Assembly: GCA_934617135.1 (NCBI GenBank) | Contig: CAKTUC010000041.1 | Span: 1 to 11,908, forward strand | Reading direction: 5' to 3' | Origin: an uncultured Collinsella sp. | Lineage (GTDB): Bacteria > Actinomycetota > Coriobacteriia > Coriobacteriales > Coriobacteriaceae | DNA length: 11,908 nt | Part shown: positions 1 through 5,614 of the stretch, piece by piece | Position numbering within the stretch: position 1 is the first letter of the stretch | How the letters are laid out: the number at the start of each line of letters is the position of its first letter | The notes under the pieces: model-generated | Database searches by the model: none | What the model was told of the DNA's origin: nothing | What the model saw: only the letters and a program-made list of their open reading frames with translations | Translations under genes and position numbers: made by a program

Positions 1-1065
1 ACCCCGCACGGCGACATCGAGACGCCGATCTTTATGCCCGTGGGTACCAAGGCAAACGTCAAGGGCATTCCCACCGAGACCGTCAAGCAGCTTGGCGCGC
101 AGATCGTGCTCGCTAACACCTATCACCTGTCCATGCGTCCCGGCGAGGACACCATCGCCGAACTGGGCGGACTGCACAAGTTTATGAACTGGCACGGCCC
201 CATCCTCACCGACTCGGGCGGCTTCCAGGTGTTCAGCCACAACGACGCCGTCAAGCTCACCGACGAGGGCGTGCGCTTTATCGTCAACGATTACGACGGC
301 CGCCATGTGTTCTGGACGCCCGAGGACAACATGGAAATTGCCATGAAGCTCGGCTCGGACATCTGCATGCAGCTCGACCAGTGCCCCGGCTATCCTGCTA
401 CGCGTCAGTATGTCGAGCGTGCCGTGGAGCTGTCGAGTATGTGGGCCGAGCGCTGCTACAAGGCGCACACCCGCGATGACCAGGCACTTTTTGGCATCGT
501 CCAGGGCGGCATGCATCTGGACCTGCGCCTGCGCTCGCTGCGCCACCTGGAGGAGTGCGGCGACTTCCCCGGCTACGGCATCGGCGGCTACTCGGTGGGC
601 GAGGACCACGAGACCATGTTCGAGACGCTGGCGCCGCTGGCTTCCGAGTACATGCCCAAGCACAAGCCGCGCTACCTCATGGGCGTCGGCAACCCGACCA
701 CGCTCGTGCGCGGCGTGGGCGTGGGCATCGACATGTTCGACTGCGTGCTGCCGACGCGCACCGGTCGTATGGGCACGGCGTTCTCCAGCGAGGGTCGCCT
801 CAACTTCCGCAACGCGCGCTTTGCGCACGACGACGGCCCCATCGATCCCGCCTGTACCTGCCCGGTGTGCACGGGCGGCTACAGCCGCGCGCTCATCCGC
901 CACATGGTCACGCAGAAGGAGATGCTCGGCGGCATCCTGCTGTCGATGCACAACATCTACTACCTGCTCAACCTTATGCAGCGTGCCCGCCAGGCCATTA
1001 TCGAGGGCCGTTACGGCGCGTTTGTGAGCGACTGGATGAACAGCCCTGCGGCGGTGGATTACTAA
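1..1065 (+). CDS. tgt: tRNA-guanine(34) transglycosylase, 5' end missing
   Basis: The enzyme swaps guanine at the wobble position 34 of GUN-anticodon tRNAs for a deazaguanine base (preQ1, or queuine in salvaging species) on the way to queuosine; it acts in the cytosol. The frame is open from base 1, so the true start lies upstream; comparison with family members suggests roughly 20 residues are missing. Family signatures are plain: FMPVGT near the start, TDSGGFQVFS with the general-base Asp, FGIVQGG, KPRYLMGVG, and MFDCVLPTR with the nucleophile Asp. The zinc site is intact: CTCPVC at 853-870 plus the His of SMHN at 949-951. Several usually invariant pocket residues differ: DQC instead of DEC (376-384), GGYSVGE instead of GGLAVGE or GGLSVGE (583-603), and TRTGRMG instead of TRNARNG-like (754-774). 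The stop is at 1063-1065. Identity is near certain; the preferred base substrate is open. Confidence 0.97.
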   Translation, partial: TPHGDIETPIFMPVGTKANVKGIPTETVKQLGAQIVLANTYHLSMRPGEDTIAELGGLHKFMNWHGPILTDSGGFQVFSHNDAVKLTDEGVRFIVNDYDGRHVFWTPEDNMEIAMKLGSDICMQLDQCPGYPATRQYVERAVELSSMWAERCYKAHTRDDQALFGIVQGGMHLDLRLRSLRHLEECGDFPGYGIGGYSVGEDHETMFETLAPLASEYMPKHKPRYLMGVGNPTTLVRGVGVGIDMFDCVLPTRTGRMGTAFSSEGRLNFRNARFAHDDGPIDPACTCPVCTGGYSRALIRHMVTQKEMLGGILLSMHNIYYLLNLMQRARQAIIEGRYGAFVSDWMNSPAAVDY

Positions 1066-1073
1066 GAGCGGCG

Positions 1074-1179
1074 CGGGTGCTTGCAAGGCGTGGGCAACGG
1101 CAAGGGGCGAGCACCGGCCGGTCGGCACATTCGCTGACACTGTTTGCGCGACCGCTGACCGATAGCTTGCAAGCACTTG
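1074..1179. repeat. Paired CTTGCAAG palindromes forming an inverted repeat
   Basis: The self-palindromic octamer CTTGCAAG occurs at 1080-1087 and again at 1166-1173. The flanks make the two copies an 11-bp perfect inverted repeat (GTGCTTGCAAG at 1077-1087, CTTGCAAGCAC at 1166-1176), which extends to 14 bp with two G-T pairs. The second copy is a 10-bp perfect palindrome, GCTTGCAAGC. The copies are 86 bp apart in the gap between tgt and the LOG gene. They could be a pair of protein-binding sites or the base of a long-range RNA stem; the sequence alone does not decide. Confidence 0.5.
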
Positions 1180-1214
1180 ATGCATCGTGGGTACCATACC
1201 GAATAGTTGATGTT

Positions 1215-1262
1215 CGGGCGGGTGTTTGGCGCATGGCGTCGACCCCGCCCGTTTTTCTTTTT
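1215..1262 (+). terminator. Intrinsic terminator just ahead of the LOG gene
   Basis: An 8-bp perfect GC stem, CGGGCGGG (1215-1222) with CCCGCCCG (1244-1251), encloses a 21-nt loop and runs straight into TTTTTCTTTTT (1252-1262). This is a classic rho-independent terminator on the + strand. It could end tgt transcripts. Its T-tract stops only 16 bp before the LOG start codon, so there is no room for a promoter in between, and LOG mRNA must pass through it (readthrough or attenuation). Confidence 0.9.
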
Positions 1263-1278
1263 CTCGATAGGAGTACCC

Positions 1279-2037
1279 ATGATTAAGAATGAGAACGTCG
1301 AGGGCGAGCCCGCCTACGACGAGACGTACCGCCGCGGCCCCGTGGTCATGCGCGGGCCCATGATCCCTAAGGACAACACCTACGCCAACCTGCTGGCGCC
1401 CGAGGAGTCGACCGATTGGCTGCATGCCGACCCCTGGCGCGTGCTGCGCATTCAGGCAGAATTCGTCGATGGCTTTGGCGCGCTTGCCGAGCTCGGGCCC
1501 GCGGTGACCATCTTCGGCAGTGCCCGCACGCCCAAGACGGACCCGGTCTACAAAGCGGCGCGTACCGTCGGTCGCAAGATTGCCCAGCGCGGCGTTGCGG
1601 TTATCACCGGCGGCGGCCCCGGCATCATGGAGGCGGCCAACAGGGGAGCGGCGAGCGTCAACGGCAAGTCGGTTGGCTTAGGGATCGAGCTACCGCACGA
1701 GCAGGGGCTCAATAAATACGTGAACCTCGGCATGGACTTTCGCTACTTCTTTGTGCGCAAGACCATGTTCGTCAAATACAGCTCGGGCGCCATCGTGTTT
1801 CCCGGTGGCTTCGGTACGCTCGACGAGATGTTCGAGGTCCTTACGCTGGTACAGACGCACAAGGTCAAGCGCATGCCGCTCGTGCTGGTGGGCACCGAGT
1901 ACTGGCAGGGCCTGTTCGACTGGCTCAACGGCCCGGTGATGGACGCCGGTATGATTAGCCCGCTCGATCCGGAGCTTGTGCACATTACCGACGACCTCAA
2001 CGAGGCCGTCGACATTGCCCTGAGCGGGCTGATGTAG
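1279..2037 (+). CDS. LOG-family (TIGR00730-like) nucleotide phosphoribohydrolase-like protein
   Basis: A 252-residue Rossmann-fold protein of the LOG / 'lysine decarboxylase-like' family. Characterised members cleave ribose-5-phosphate from adenine or cytokinin nucleotides (for example AMP); the older lysine decarboxylase label is wrong. Visible signatures are GGGPGIMEAANRGA at residues 111-124 and the hallmark PGGFGTLDE at 175-183, which carries the nucleotide-binding and catalytic Glu region. An ~70-residue N-terminal extension, longer than in the short plant-type LOGs, resembles the longer bacterial group. I chose the ATG at 1279 because GGAG (1270-1273) sits just upstream and the family fold starts after it; an upstream in-frame TTG at 1207 would translate through the terminator hairpin. 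The gene is isolated: terminator before it, hairpins after it, and a convergent degV. The physiological substrate is unknown. Confidence 0.9.
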   Translation: MIKNENVEGEPAYDETYRRGPVVMRGPMIPKDNTYANLLAPEESTDWLHADPWRVLRIQAEFVDGFGALAELGPAVTIFGSARTPKTDPVYKAARTVGRKIAQRGVAVITGGGPGIMEAANRGAASVNGKSVGLGIELPHEQGLNKYVNLGMDFRYFFVRKTMFVKYSSGAIVFPGGFGTLDEMFEVLTLVQTHKVKRMPLVLVGTEYWQGLFDWLNGPVMDAGMISPLDPELVHITDDLNEAVDIALSGLM

Positions 2038-2048
2038 AGTAGCTAACA

Positions 2049-2110
2049 TGGGACGGGGCTAAATAGACCGATCTGAAACGTTTGATACCAGTCTTTTTAG
2101 CCCCGTCCCA
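2049..2110. repeat. Long intergenic hairpin (GGGACGGGGCTAAA type)
   Basis: The arms at 2049-2068 (TGGGACGGGGCTAAATAGAC) and 2091-2110 pair over 19 of 20 positions, with a single T-T mismatch at 2064/2095. The 22-nt centre carries a smaller palindrome, AAACGTTT. It starts 11 bp after the LOG stop. The TTTTT run lies inside the right arm, not after it, so it is not a standard terminator, although it could end LOG transcription or protect 3' ends. It lies between convergent genes and is followed 17 bp later by a second hairpin of different sequence but nearly equal length (62 and 63 nt). Confidence 0.8.
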
Positions 2111-2127
2111 AATGAACTGCTTCTAAG

Positions 2128-2190
2128 TTGCGGTGGAATAGGGATTGATTTGTGGCTGATATGCCAAAAACAGTCCCTATTTCACCGCAA
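2128..2190 (+). repeat. Long hairpin element, family A copy 1
   Basis: TTGCGGTGGAATAGGGATTG (2128-2147) pairs with 2171-2190 over all 20 positions if G-U pairs are allowed (G2136-U2182 and U2145-G2173). The pairing continues inward with one mismatch and one bulge to TGGC/GCCA around a 6-nt TGATAT loop at 2157-2162. Both wobbles are G-U only when the + strand is transcribed; on the other strand they would be A-C clashes, so the element appears oriented with the upstream LOG gene. A second copy lies at 5539-5607. It ends 15 bp from the degV stop codon. Confidence 0.85.
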
Positions 2191-2205
2191 GTGGTAAAGG
2201 TGCCC

Positions 2206-3066
2206 CTAGTGGATGGGCTGGTAGCGGGGGCAGTAGCTGATGGCGATGGCGTCGACGCCTACGTGGGTGGCGATGGTACAGCCGATGGGGCCAGTGCCGG
2301 CATCGACGAAGTCCTGGCCTGCTAGCGCTTGGTTGACGAGTTCTTGCTCCTCGGCGGCGCCGGTCGTGAGCACGCGCACGCTCGAACCCGGGTGTTCAGC
2401 CAAAAACGCGAGGCAGTCGGCCATGGTATTTGCGACGATGCGCTTGGCGCCGCGGCCCTTCTTGATGGCCTTGATCTCGCCCGATTTCCACTCCGGCGAA
2501 ACGGCCAGGCGAATGTTGAGCATCTGCGTCAGCTGGCCGGCGAGCTTGGGCGCGCGGCCGTTCTTGACCAGGTTCTCGAGCGTGCGCGGAATCAGCAGCA
2601 GATGGGCGTCGGGCAGCGTCGCGCGGATCTGAGCCTCGGTCTCGTCCAGGCTGCGCCCATCCTCGCGCATGGCCAGTGCGTACTCCACCAGCAGGCCCTC
2701 GGCGCCCGAGCCGGTGCGCGAATCGACGCAGCGCACGTCGAGCTCGTGGGTATCGGCCACCTGGCACGCGTTGGCGTAGCAGGCAGACCACTCGCTGCAT
2801 AGCGAGATAAAGATGGCGCTGTCGTGGCCGTCGGCGAGCACGCGGTCAAACAGCGCGTTGAACTCGCCGGCGCTCGGCTGCGAAGTGTGCGGCAGCTGCT
2901 CGGAGCCGGCTATGCGGGCGACGTACTCCTCGGCGGTGATCTGCACCTGGTCGAGCAGGTCCTCGCCCTCGATAATCACATGCAGCGGAATCACGTAAAT
3001 GCCGAGCTCTTGGGCGCGGGCGGGGGAGATGTCCGACGTGGAGTCGGTTATGATGGCAAAAGACAT
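2206..3066 (-). CDS. DegV family fatty-acid-binding protein
   Basis: A 286-residue DegV protein, the usual family length. DegV/FakB proteins hold a fatty acid in a deep pocket and, in Firmicutes, present it to the kinase FakA for phosphorylation into phospholipid; no FakA partner is visible here. Family marks: N-terminal AIITDSTSDIS (4-14), HTSQPSAGEF (60-69) with the Thr-Ser pair that binds the carboxylate head, LENLVKNGR (163-171) followed by the conserved hydrophobic stretch, and the C-terminal GTGPIGCTIATHVGVDAIAISY region (257-278) in place of the common HTGPGALG. I chose the ATG at 3064-3066 because GAAAGGTG lies just upstream and the fold begins there; an in-frame start 19 codons earlier adds only a basic, unconserved tail. 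It is transcribed alone, divergent from the HAD gene and convergent with LOG. The ligand is not predictable. Confidence 0.93.
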   Translation of the reverse strand: MSFAIITDSTSDISPARAQELGIYVIPLHVIIEGEDLLDQVQITAEEYVARIAGSEQLPHTSQPSAGEFNALFDRVLADGHDSAIFISLCSEWSACYANACQVADTHELDVRCVDSRTGSGAEGLLVEYALAMREDGRSLDETEAQIRATLPDAHLLLIPRTLENLVKNGRAPKLAGQLTQMLNIRLAVSPEWKSGEIKAIKKGRGAKRIVANTMADCLAFLAEHPGSSVRVLTTGAAEEQELVNQALAGQDFVDAGTGPIGCTIATHVGVDAIAISYCPRYQPIH

Positions 3067-3084
3067 AATTGCACCTTTCGTTGG

Positions 3085-3098
3085 GGCGCTTGCGCGCC
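3085..3098 (-). promoter_or_regulatory. Small GNRA-loop hairpin in the degV leader
   Basis: Read on the minus strand, GGCGC-GCAA-GCGCC forms a 5-bp GC stem capped by a GCAA (GNRA-type) tetraloop, 18 bp upstream of the degV start codon and just before its ribosome-binding site. It could modulate translation or mRNA stability. The hairpin is clear; its role is a guess. Confidence 0.35.
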
Positions 3099-3122
3099 GC
3101 CTTCTGAGAGCAAAGTGCGACA

Positions 3123-3128
3123 AGTATA
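3123..3128 (-). promoter_or_regulatory. Candidate degV -10 element
   Basis: On the minus strand the hexamer TATACT (5 of 6 to the sigma-70-type consensus) lies about 57 bp upstream of the degV ATG in the only AT-rich stretch of this gap. The -35 region at the expected spacing (around TGGCGA) is poor, so this is a weak call. Confidence 0.35.
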
Positions 3129-3155
3129 GTAGAGTCGTTCCACATCGCCAGCTTT

Positions 3156-3188
3156 AATTGTTGAATAGTCAACAGTTTGAAGTGTAAG
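3156..3188 (+). promoter_or_regulatory. Candidate HAD-gene promoter with overlapping near-palindromic operator
   Basis: AATTGTTGA-ATAG-TCAACAGTT (3156-3177) is an inverted repeat with 8 of 9 arm positions matching; the inner TGTTGA/TCAACA arms are perfect. It covers a possible -35, TTGAAT (3161-3166), placed 16 bp from a possible -10, TGTAAG (3183-3188). This is the typical geometry of a repressor site on a promoter for the gene starting at 3223. It also lies upstream of divergent degV. No regulator gene is next to it. Confidence 0.4.
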
Positions 3189-3222
3189 TGTGGAAATCAC
3201 CAACTGGGGAAGAGGGATGCCG

Positions 3223-3885
3223 ATGGTGGCGCTGGAGATATACAGACGGCCGATTGTACTGTTCGATTTTGACGGCACGGTGGCAGATACGGGCCGGGCG
3301 GTGATGACCTCGACGCGCAAGACGCTGGCTGCGCGCGGGTTTTCTGAGGCGCAGATGGGTGACCTGCGCCGCATGATCGGGCCGCCCCTGTGGAAGAGCT
3401 TCCACGACTTTTACGGCTTTACGCGCGAGGAGTCGCTTGTGGTGGCCGACGAGTACCGTGCCTTTTTTGATGAGCTGGGACCGGAAGAGTACCCCGTGTT
3501 CGATGGGATCCCCGAGCTGCTGGATGGGTTGGCCGCCCAGGGCAAGCGTATGGCCGTGGCGACGTCGCGCATGGAGGCGAAGTGCATCGACATGGTGCGT
3601 GAGCTTGGGCTTTGCCAGTTCGAAGCCGTGGTTGGCATGAATCCGCCGCGTGGGCGTGAGACCAAGGCCGATTCGGTCCGCGATGCGCTGGCGGCCCTGG
3701 GCGCGACGGCCGACGAGGCCGTGATGATCGGCGACCGCTTTAACGACGTCGAGGGCGCGCACGCGATGGACGTGCCATGTATCGGCATCTATTCGGGCGC
3801 GGCGGCGCCGGGGGAGCACGAGGCCGCGGGCGCCGATGCGGTGGTGCACTCGGTGGCCGAGCTTGCTAAACTTTTCGCTATATAA
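3223..3885 (+). CDS. HAD-IA family hydrolase (phosphoglycolate phosphatase-like)
   Basis: A 220-residue soluble haloacid-dehalogenase-fold phosphatase. Motif I is DFDGT at residues 15-19 (nucleophile Asp15, acid/base Asp17), motif II is the Ser of ATSRM (Ser115), motif III the Lys of ETKADSVR (Lys148), and motif IV GDRFNDVEGA (170-179) supplies the Mg2+-binding acids. The helical insert after motif I (about 25-90) is a C1-type cap, as in the Gph/PhnX/PgmB clade. The full set of catalytic residues argues for an active enzyme; the substrate cannot be read from sequence. I prefer the ATG at 3223, with AGAGGG 6 bp before it; ATG 3217 or GTG 3190 are alternatives that add only a few residues. It lies 54 bp upstream of the dipeptidase gene on the same strand, with a hairpin between them. 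Confidence 0.9.
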   Translation: MVALEIYRRPIVLFDFDGTVADTGRAVMTSTRKTLAARGFSEAQMGDLRRMIGPPLWKSFHDFYGFTREESLVVADEYRAFFDELGPEEYPVFDGIPELLDGLAAQGKRMAVATSRMEAKCIDMVRELGLCQFEAVVGMNPPRGRETKADSVRDALAALGATADEAVMIGDRFNDVEGAHAMDVPCIGIYSGAAAPGEHEAAGADAVVHSVAELAKLFAI

Positions 3886-3895
3886 GTATGTGATG

Positions 3896-3921
3896 TGAGG
3901 GGCGGGCACGCTCGCCCCTCA
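3896..3921 (+). promoter_or_regulatory. GC hairpin between the HAD and dipeptidase genes
   Basis: TGAGGGGCG (3896-3904) pairs perfectly with CGCCCCTCA (3913-3921) around an 8-nt loop. No T-tract follows, and the dipeptidase ribosome-binding site AAGGAGG begins at 3927, so it is not a good terminator. It may be an mRNA processing or stabilising structure, or a weak terminator. Confidence 0.6.
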
Positions 3922-3939
3922 TTGCTAAGGAGGTCGTCC

Positions 3940-5376
3940 ATGAATCAGGTGGAGCAGAGCGTTACCGAGTATGTCGACGAGGTCTGGGAGGATGTCGTCG
4001 CCGATATCGAGCAGCTGGTGAGTTATCCGTCCGTGGCGGTTTCTGCCGATGCGGAGCCCGGCGCGCCGTTTGGCCGCCCGGTCCGTGACGCGCTCGATTG
4101 CGCACTCGGCATTGCGCAAAAGCTCGGCTACCAGACGAGCGACGACGAGGGCTATGTGGGCATTGCCGATATCCCGGGCCGCGGCGACAAGCAGCTCGCG
4201 ACCATCTGCCACGTGGACGTGGTCCCCGCCGGCCCTGGCTGGAACACCGACCCGTTTGCGATGGAGCGTCGCGAGGGCTGGCTGCTCGGCCGCGGCGTTA
4301 TCGACGACAAGGGTCCTGCCGTGCTGTCGCTCTACGCCGGCGCCTATCTGCTCAAGCACGGCATCGTGCCGCGCTATACCTTCCGTGCGCTGCTGGGCTG
4401 CGATGAGGAAGTGGGCATGTCCGACGTTCACCATTATCTGGAGAACTATGCAGACCCCGACTTTCTGTTTACACCCGATGCCGAGTTCCCGGTCTGCAAT
4501 GCCGAGAAGGGCCAGTTTGGGGCGACGTTCGTGAGCCCTAGGATCGATGGCGGGCGTATCGTGTCGTGGAGCGGTGCCGAGGCGACCAACGCTATTCCTT
4601 CGCAGTCTATCTGCGAGCTTGCGATTGCCGCCGATGAGCTGCCGGCGCCCGTTGAGAACGCCGACCGCCTGGAGATCACGGCGCTCGATAACGGGCATGC
4701 GCAGATTTTCGCCCACGGCATTGGCGGTCATGCCTCGATGCCCGAGGGAACGATCAATGCCGTTGGCCTCATCGTGGCGTATCTGCGCGAGGCCGAGGAC
4801 GCGTTTGGCGCACGCGACGAGCGCCTGCTGACGCCTGCCGAGCACGAGTTCGTCAAGTTCTTGGCCTTTGTGCACGCGGATGCCTATGGTCGCGGCCTGG
4901 GCATCGATGCGACGAGCCCGGCGTTTGGCCCGCTCACGTGCAACCCCGGCGTCATCCGCGTGGTGGATGGCCACATTGAGCAGGTCATTGACGTGCGCTT
5001 CCCCGACAGCACGAGCGCCGATACCATCCGCGAGCAGCTCGAGCCGCTCGTGGGCCGCTTTGGCGTGACGTGCCGTGTGGGTCGCGCCAAGGTGCCGTTC
5101 TCAGTTTCGGCCGATGATCCGGCCGTGAAGGCGCTGATTGACACCTATAACGAGTTTACGGGCAAGCATGCCGAGCCCTTTGCCATGGGCGGCGGCACGT
5201 ACGCGCGCAACTTTGCTCGCGCCGTGTCGTTCGGTCCCGAGGAGACCGGCCTTGAGCTGCCCACATGGGGCGGCCAGATGCACGGCCCCAACGAGTGTGC
5301 CAACGAGGACCAGCTCAAGCAGGCGCTCAAGATTTATATCGTGGCGATCCTCCGTCTCAACGAACTTGAACTGTAG
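3940..5376 (+). CDS. M20A family Mn/Zn-dependent dipeptidase (Sapep / PepV type)
   Basis: A 478-residue cytosolic metallopeptidase that would release amino acids from dipeptides or short peptides, with two metal ions in the active site. Visible in order: CHVDVVPAG (90-98) with metal His91 and the conserved Asp93; GRGVIDDKGP (117-126) with bridging Asp122; DEEVG (155-159) with catalytic Glu156 and metal Glu157; DAEFPV (180-185) with metal Asp180; the lid-domain His264 in GGHASMPEG; MGGGTYARNF (416-425); and HGPNE (448-452) with the last metal His448. Length and motif spacing fit PepV/Sapep rather than the shorter DapE or ArgE. The start is fixed by AAGGAGG (3927-3933), 6 bp before the ATG. The stop codon overlaps the foot of a ~100-nt hairpin. 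No signal peptide is seen. It could be cotranscribed with the HAD gene. Confidence 0.95.
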   Translation: MNQVEQSVTEYVDEVWEDVVADIEQLVSYPSVAVSADAEPGAPFGRPVRDALDCALGIAQKLGYQTSDDEGYVGIADIPGRGDKQLATICHVDVVPAGPGWNTDPFAMERREGWLLGRGVIDDKGPAVLSLYAGAYLLKHGIVPRYTFRALLGCDEEVGMSDVHHYLENYADPDFLFTPDAEFPVCNAEKGQFGATFVSPRIDGGRIVSWSGAEATNAIPSQSICELAIAADELPAPVENADRLEITALDNGHAQIFAHGIGGHASMPEGTINAVGLIVAYLREAEDAFGARDERLLTPAEHEFVKFLAFVHADAYGRGLGIDATSPAFGPLTCNPGVIRVVDGHIEQVIDVRFPDSTSADTIREQLEPLVGRFGVTCRVGRAKVPFSVSADDPAVKALIDTYNEFTGKHAEPFAMGGGTYARNFARAVSFGPEETGLELPTWGGQMHGPNECANEDQLKQALKIYIVAILRLNELEL

Positions 5377-5476
5377 GGCTTCCCCAGGCACCCGACCTTG
5401 CCCCTCAAACCGTCGCTTGCGTACCAAAGTACGCGGCGCTCCTCTTTCGGGGCAATCTCGGGCACCTGGGAAACCC
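5376..5476. repeat. ~100-nt hairpin starting at the dipeptidase stop codon
   Basis: The left arm 5380-5404 (TTCCCCAGGCACCCGA..., ending TTGCCCC) matches the reverse complement of 5449-5472 over most of its length, with one extra C and four mismatches. The foot extends through GGG (5376-5378) with CCC (5474-5476). The centre contains GCGTAC-CAAA-GTACGC. Two of the four arm mismatches become G-U pairs only if the minus strand is transcribed, and the inner part favours +, so orientation is unclear. It probably acts as a 3' end structure of the dipeptidase mRNA and may be a dispersed repeat. Confidence 0.7.
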
Positions 5477-5508
5477 CAACATTTTGCTTGGAAATTAACT
5501 TGCATTAC

Positions 5509-5534
5509 GAGCCCGGTGCTTCGGCCTCGGGCTT
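5509..5534 (+). terminator. UUCG-loop hairpin, probable dipeptidase terminator
   Basis: GAGCCCGGTGC-TTCG-GCCTCGGGCTT folds into an 11-position stem (one mismatch, two G-U pairs) closed by the very stable UUCG tetraloop with its C-G closing pair. It is followed by CTATAA, which is a poor U-tract. It is likely a terminator or 3' stabiliser for the dipeptidase transcript. Confidence 0.6.
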
Positions 5535-5538
5535 CTAT

Positions 5539-5607
5539 AAGTTGCGGTGGAATAGTTCCTAGAATCGGCTGCTTGGCGGCCAAACAGGAACTATTTCACC
5601 GCAACTT
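5539..5607 (+). repeat. Long hairpin element, family A copy 2
   Basis: The arms 5539-5560 (AAGTTGCGGTGGAATAGTTCCT) and 5586-5607 pair over all 22 positions with one G-U pair (G5550-U5596), at the same place as in the copy at 2128-2190. The 25-nt centre carries TTGG-CGG-CCAA. It shares with copy 1 the outer arms TTGCGGTGGAATAG / CTATTTCACCGCAA plus internal GGCTG and GCCAAA..CAG, while the stem triplet next to the arms differs in a compensated way (TTC/GAA here, GGA/TCC there). A TTTTT run at 5610-5614 just after the stem makes it terminator-like on the + strand. Confidence 0.88.
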
Positions 5608-5614
5608 CGTTTTT

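Noticed and set aside
1066..1206. A tRNA or known riboswitch between tgt and LOG
   Set aside because: No cloverleaf, T-loop GTTCGA-type motif or preQ1 riboswitch core could be recognised; only the paired palindromes stand out.
1207..1278. Upstream in-frame TTG start for the LOG protein
   Set aside because: It would place the terminator stem and its T-tract (Phe run) inside the protein; ATG 1279 has a good ribosome-binding site and matches the family start better.
2049..2190. A CRISPR array or tandem repeat reading of the hairpins
   Set aside because: The two units are unrelated in sequence and do not form regular repeat-spacer units; each is an inverted repeat, not a direct one.
2049..2190. 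Insertion sequence remnants at the hairpin cluster
   Set aside because: No transposase fragment and no clear target-site duplication flank the elements; a non-autonomous repeat remains possible but is not shown.
3169..4974. Minus-strand open frames opposite the HAD and dipeptidase genes (3169-3909, 3925-4974)
   Set aside because: Shadows of well-supported + strand genes; Arg/His-rich translation without family motifs.
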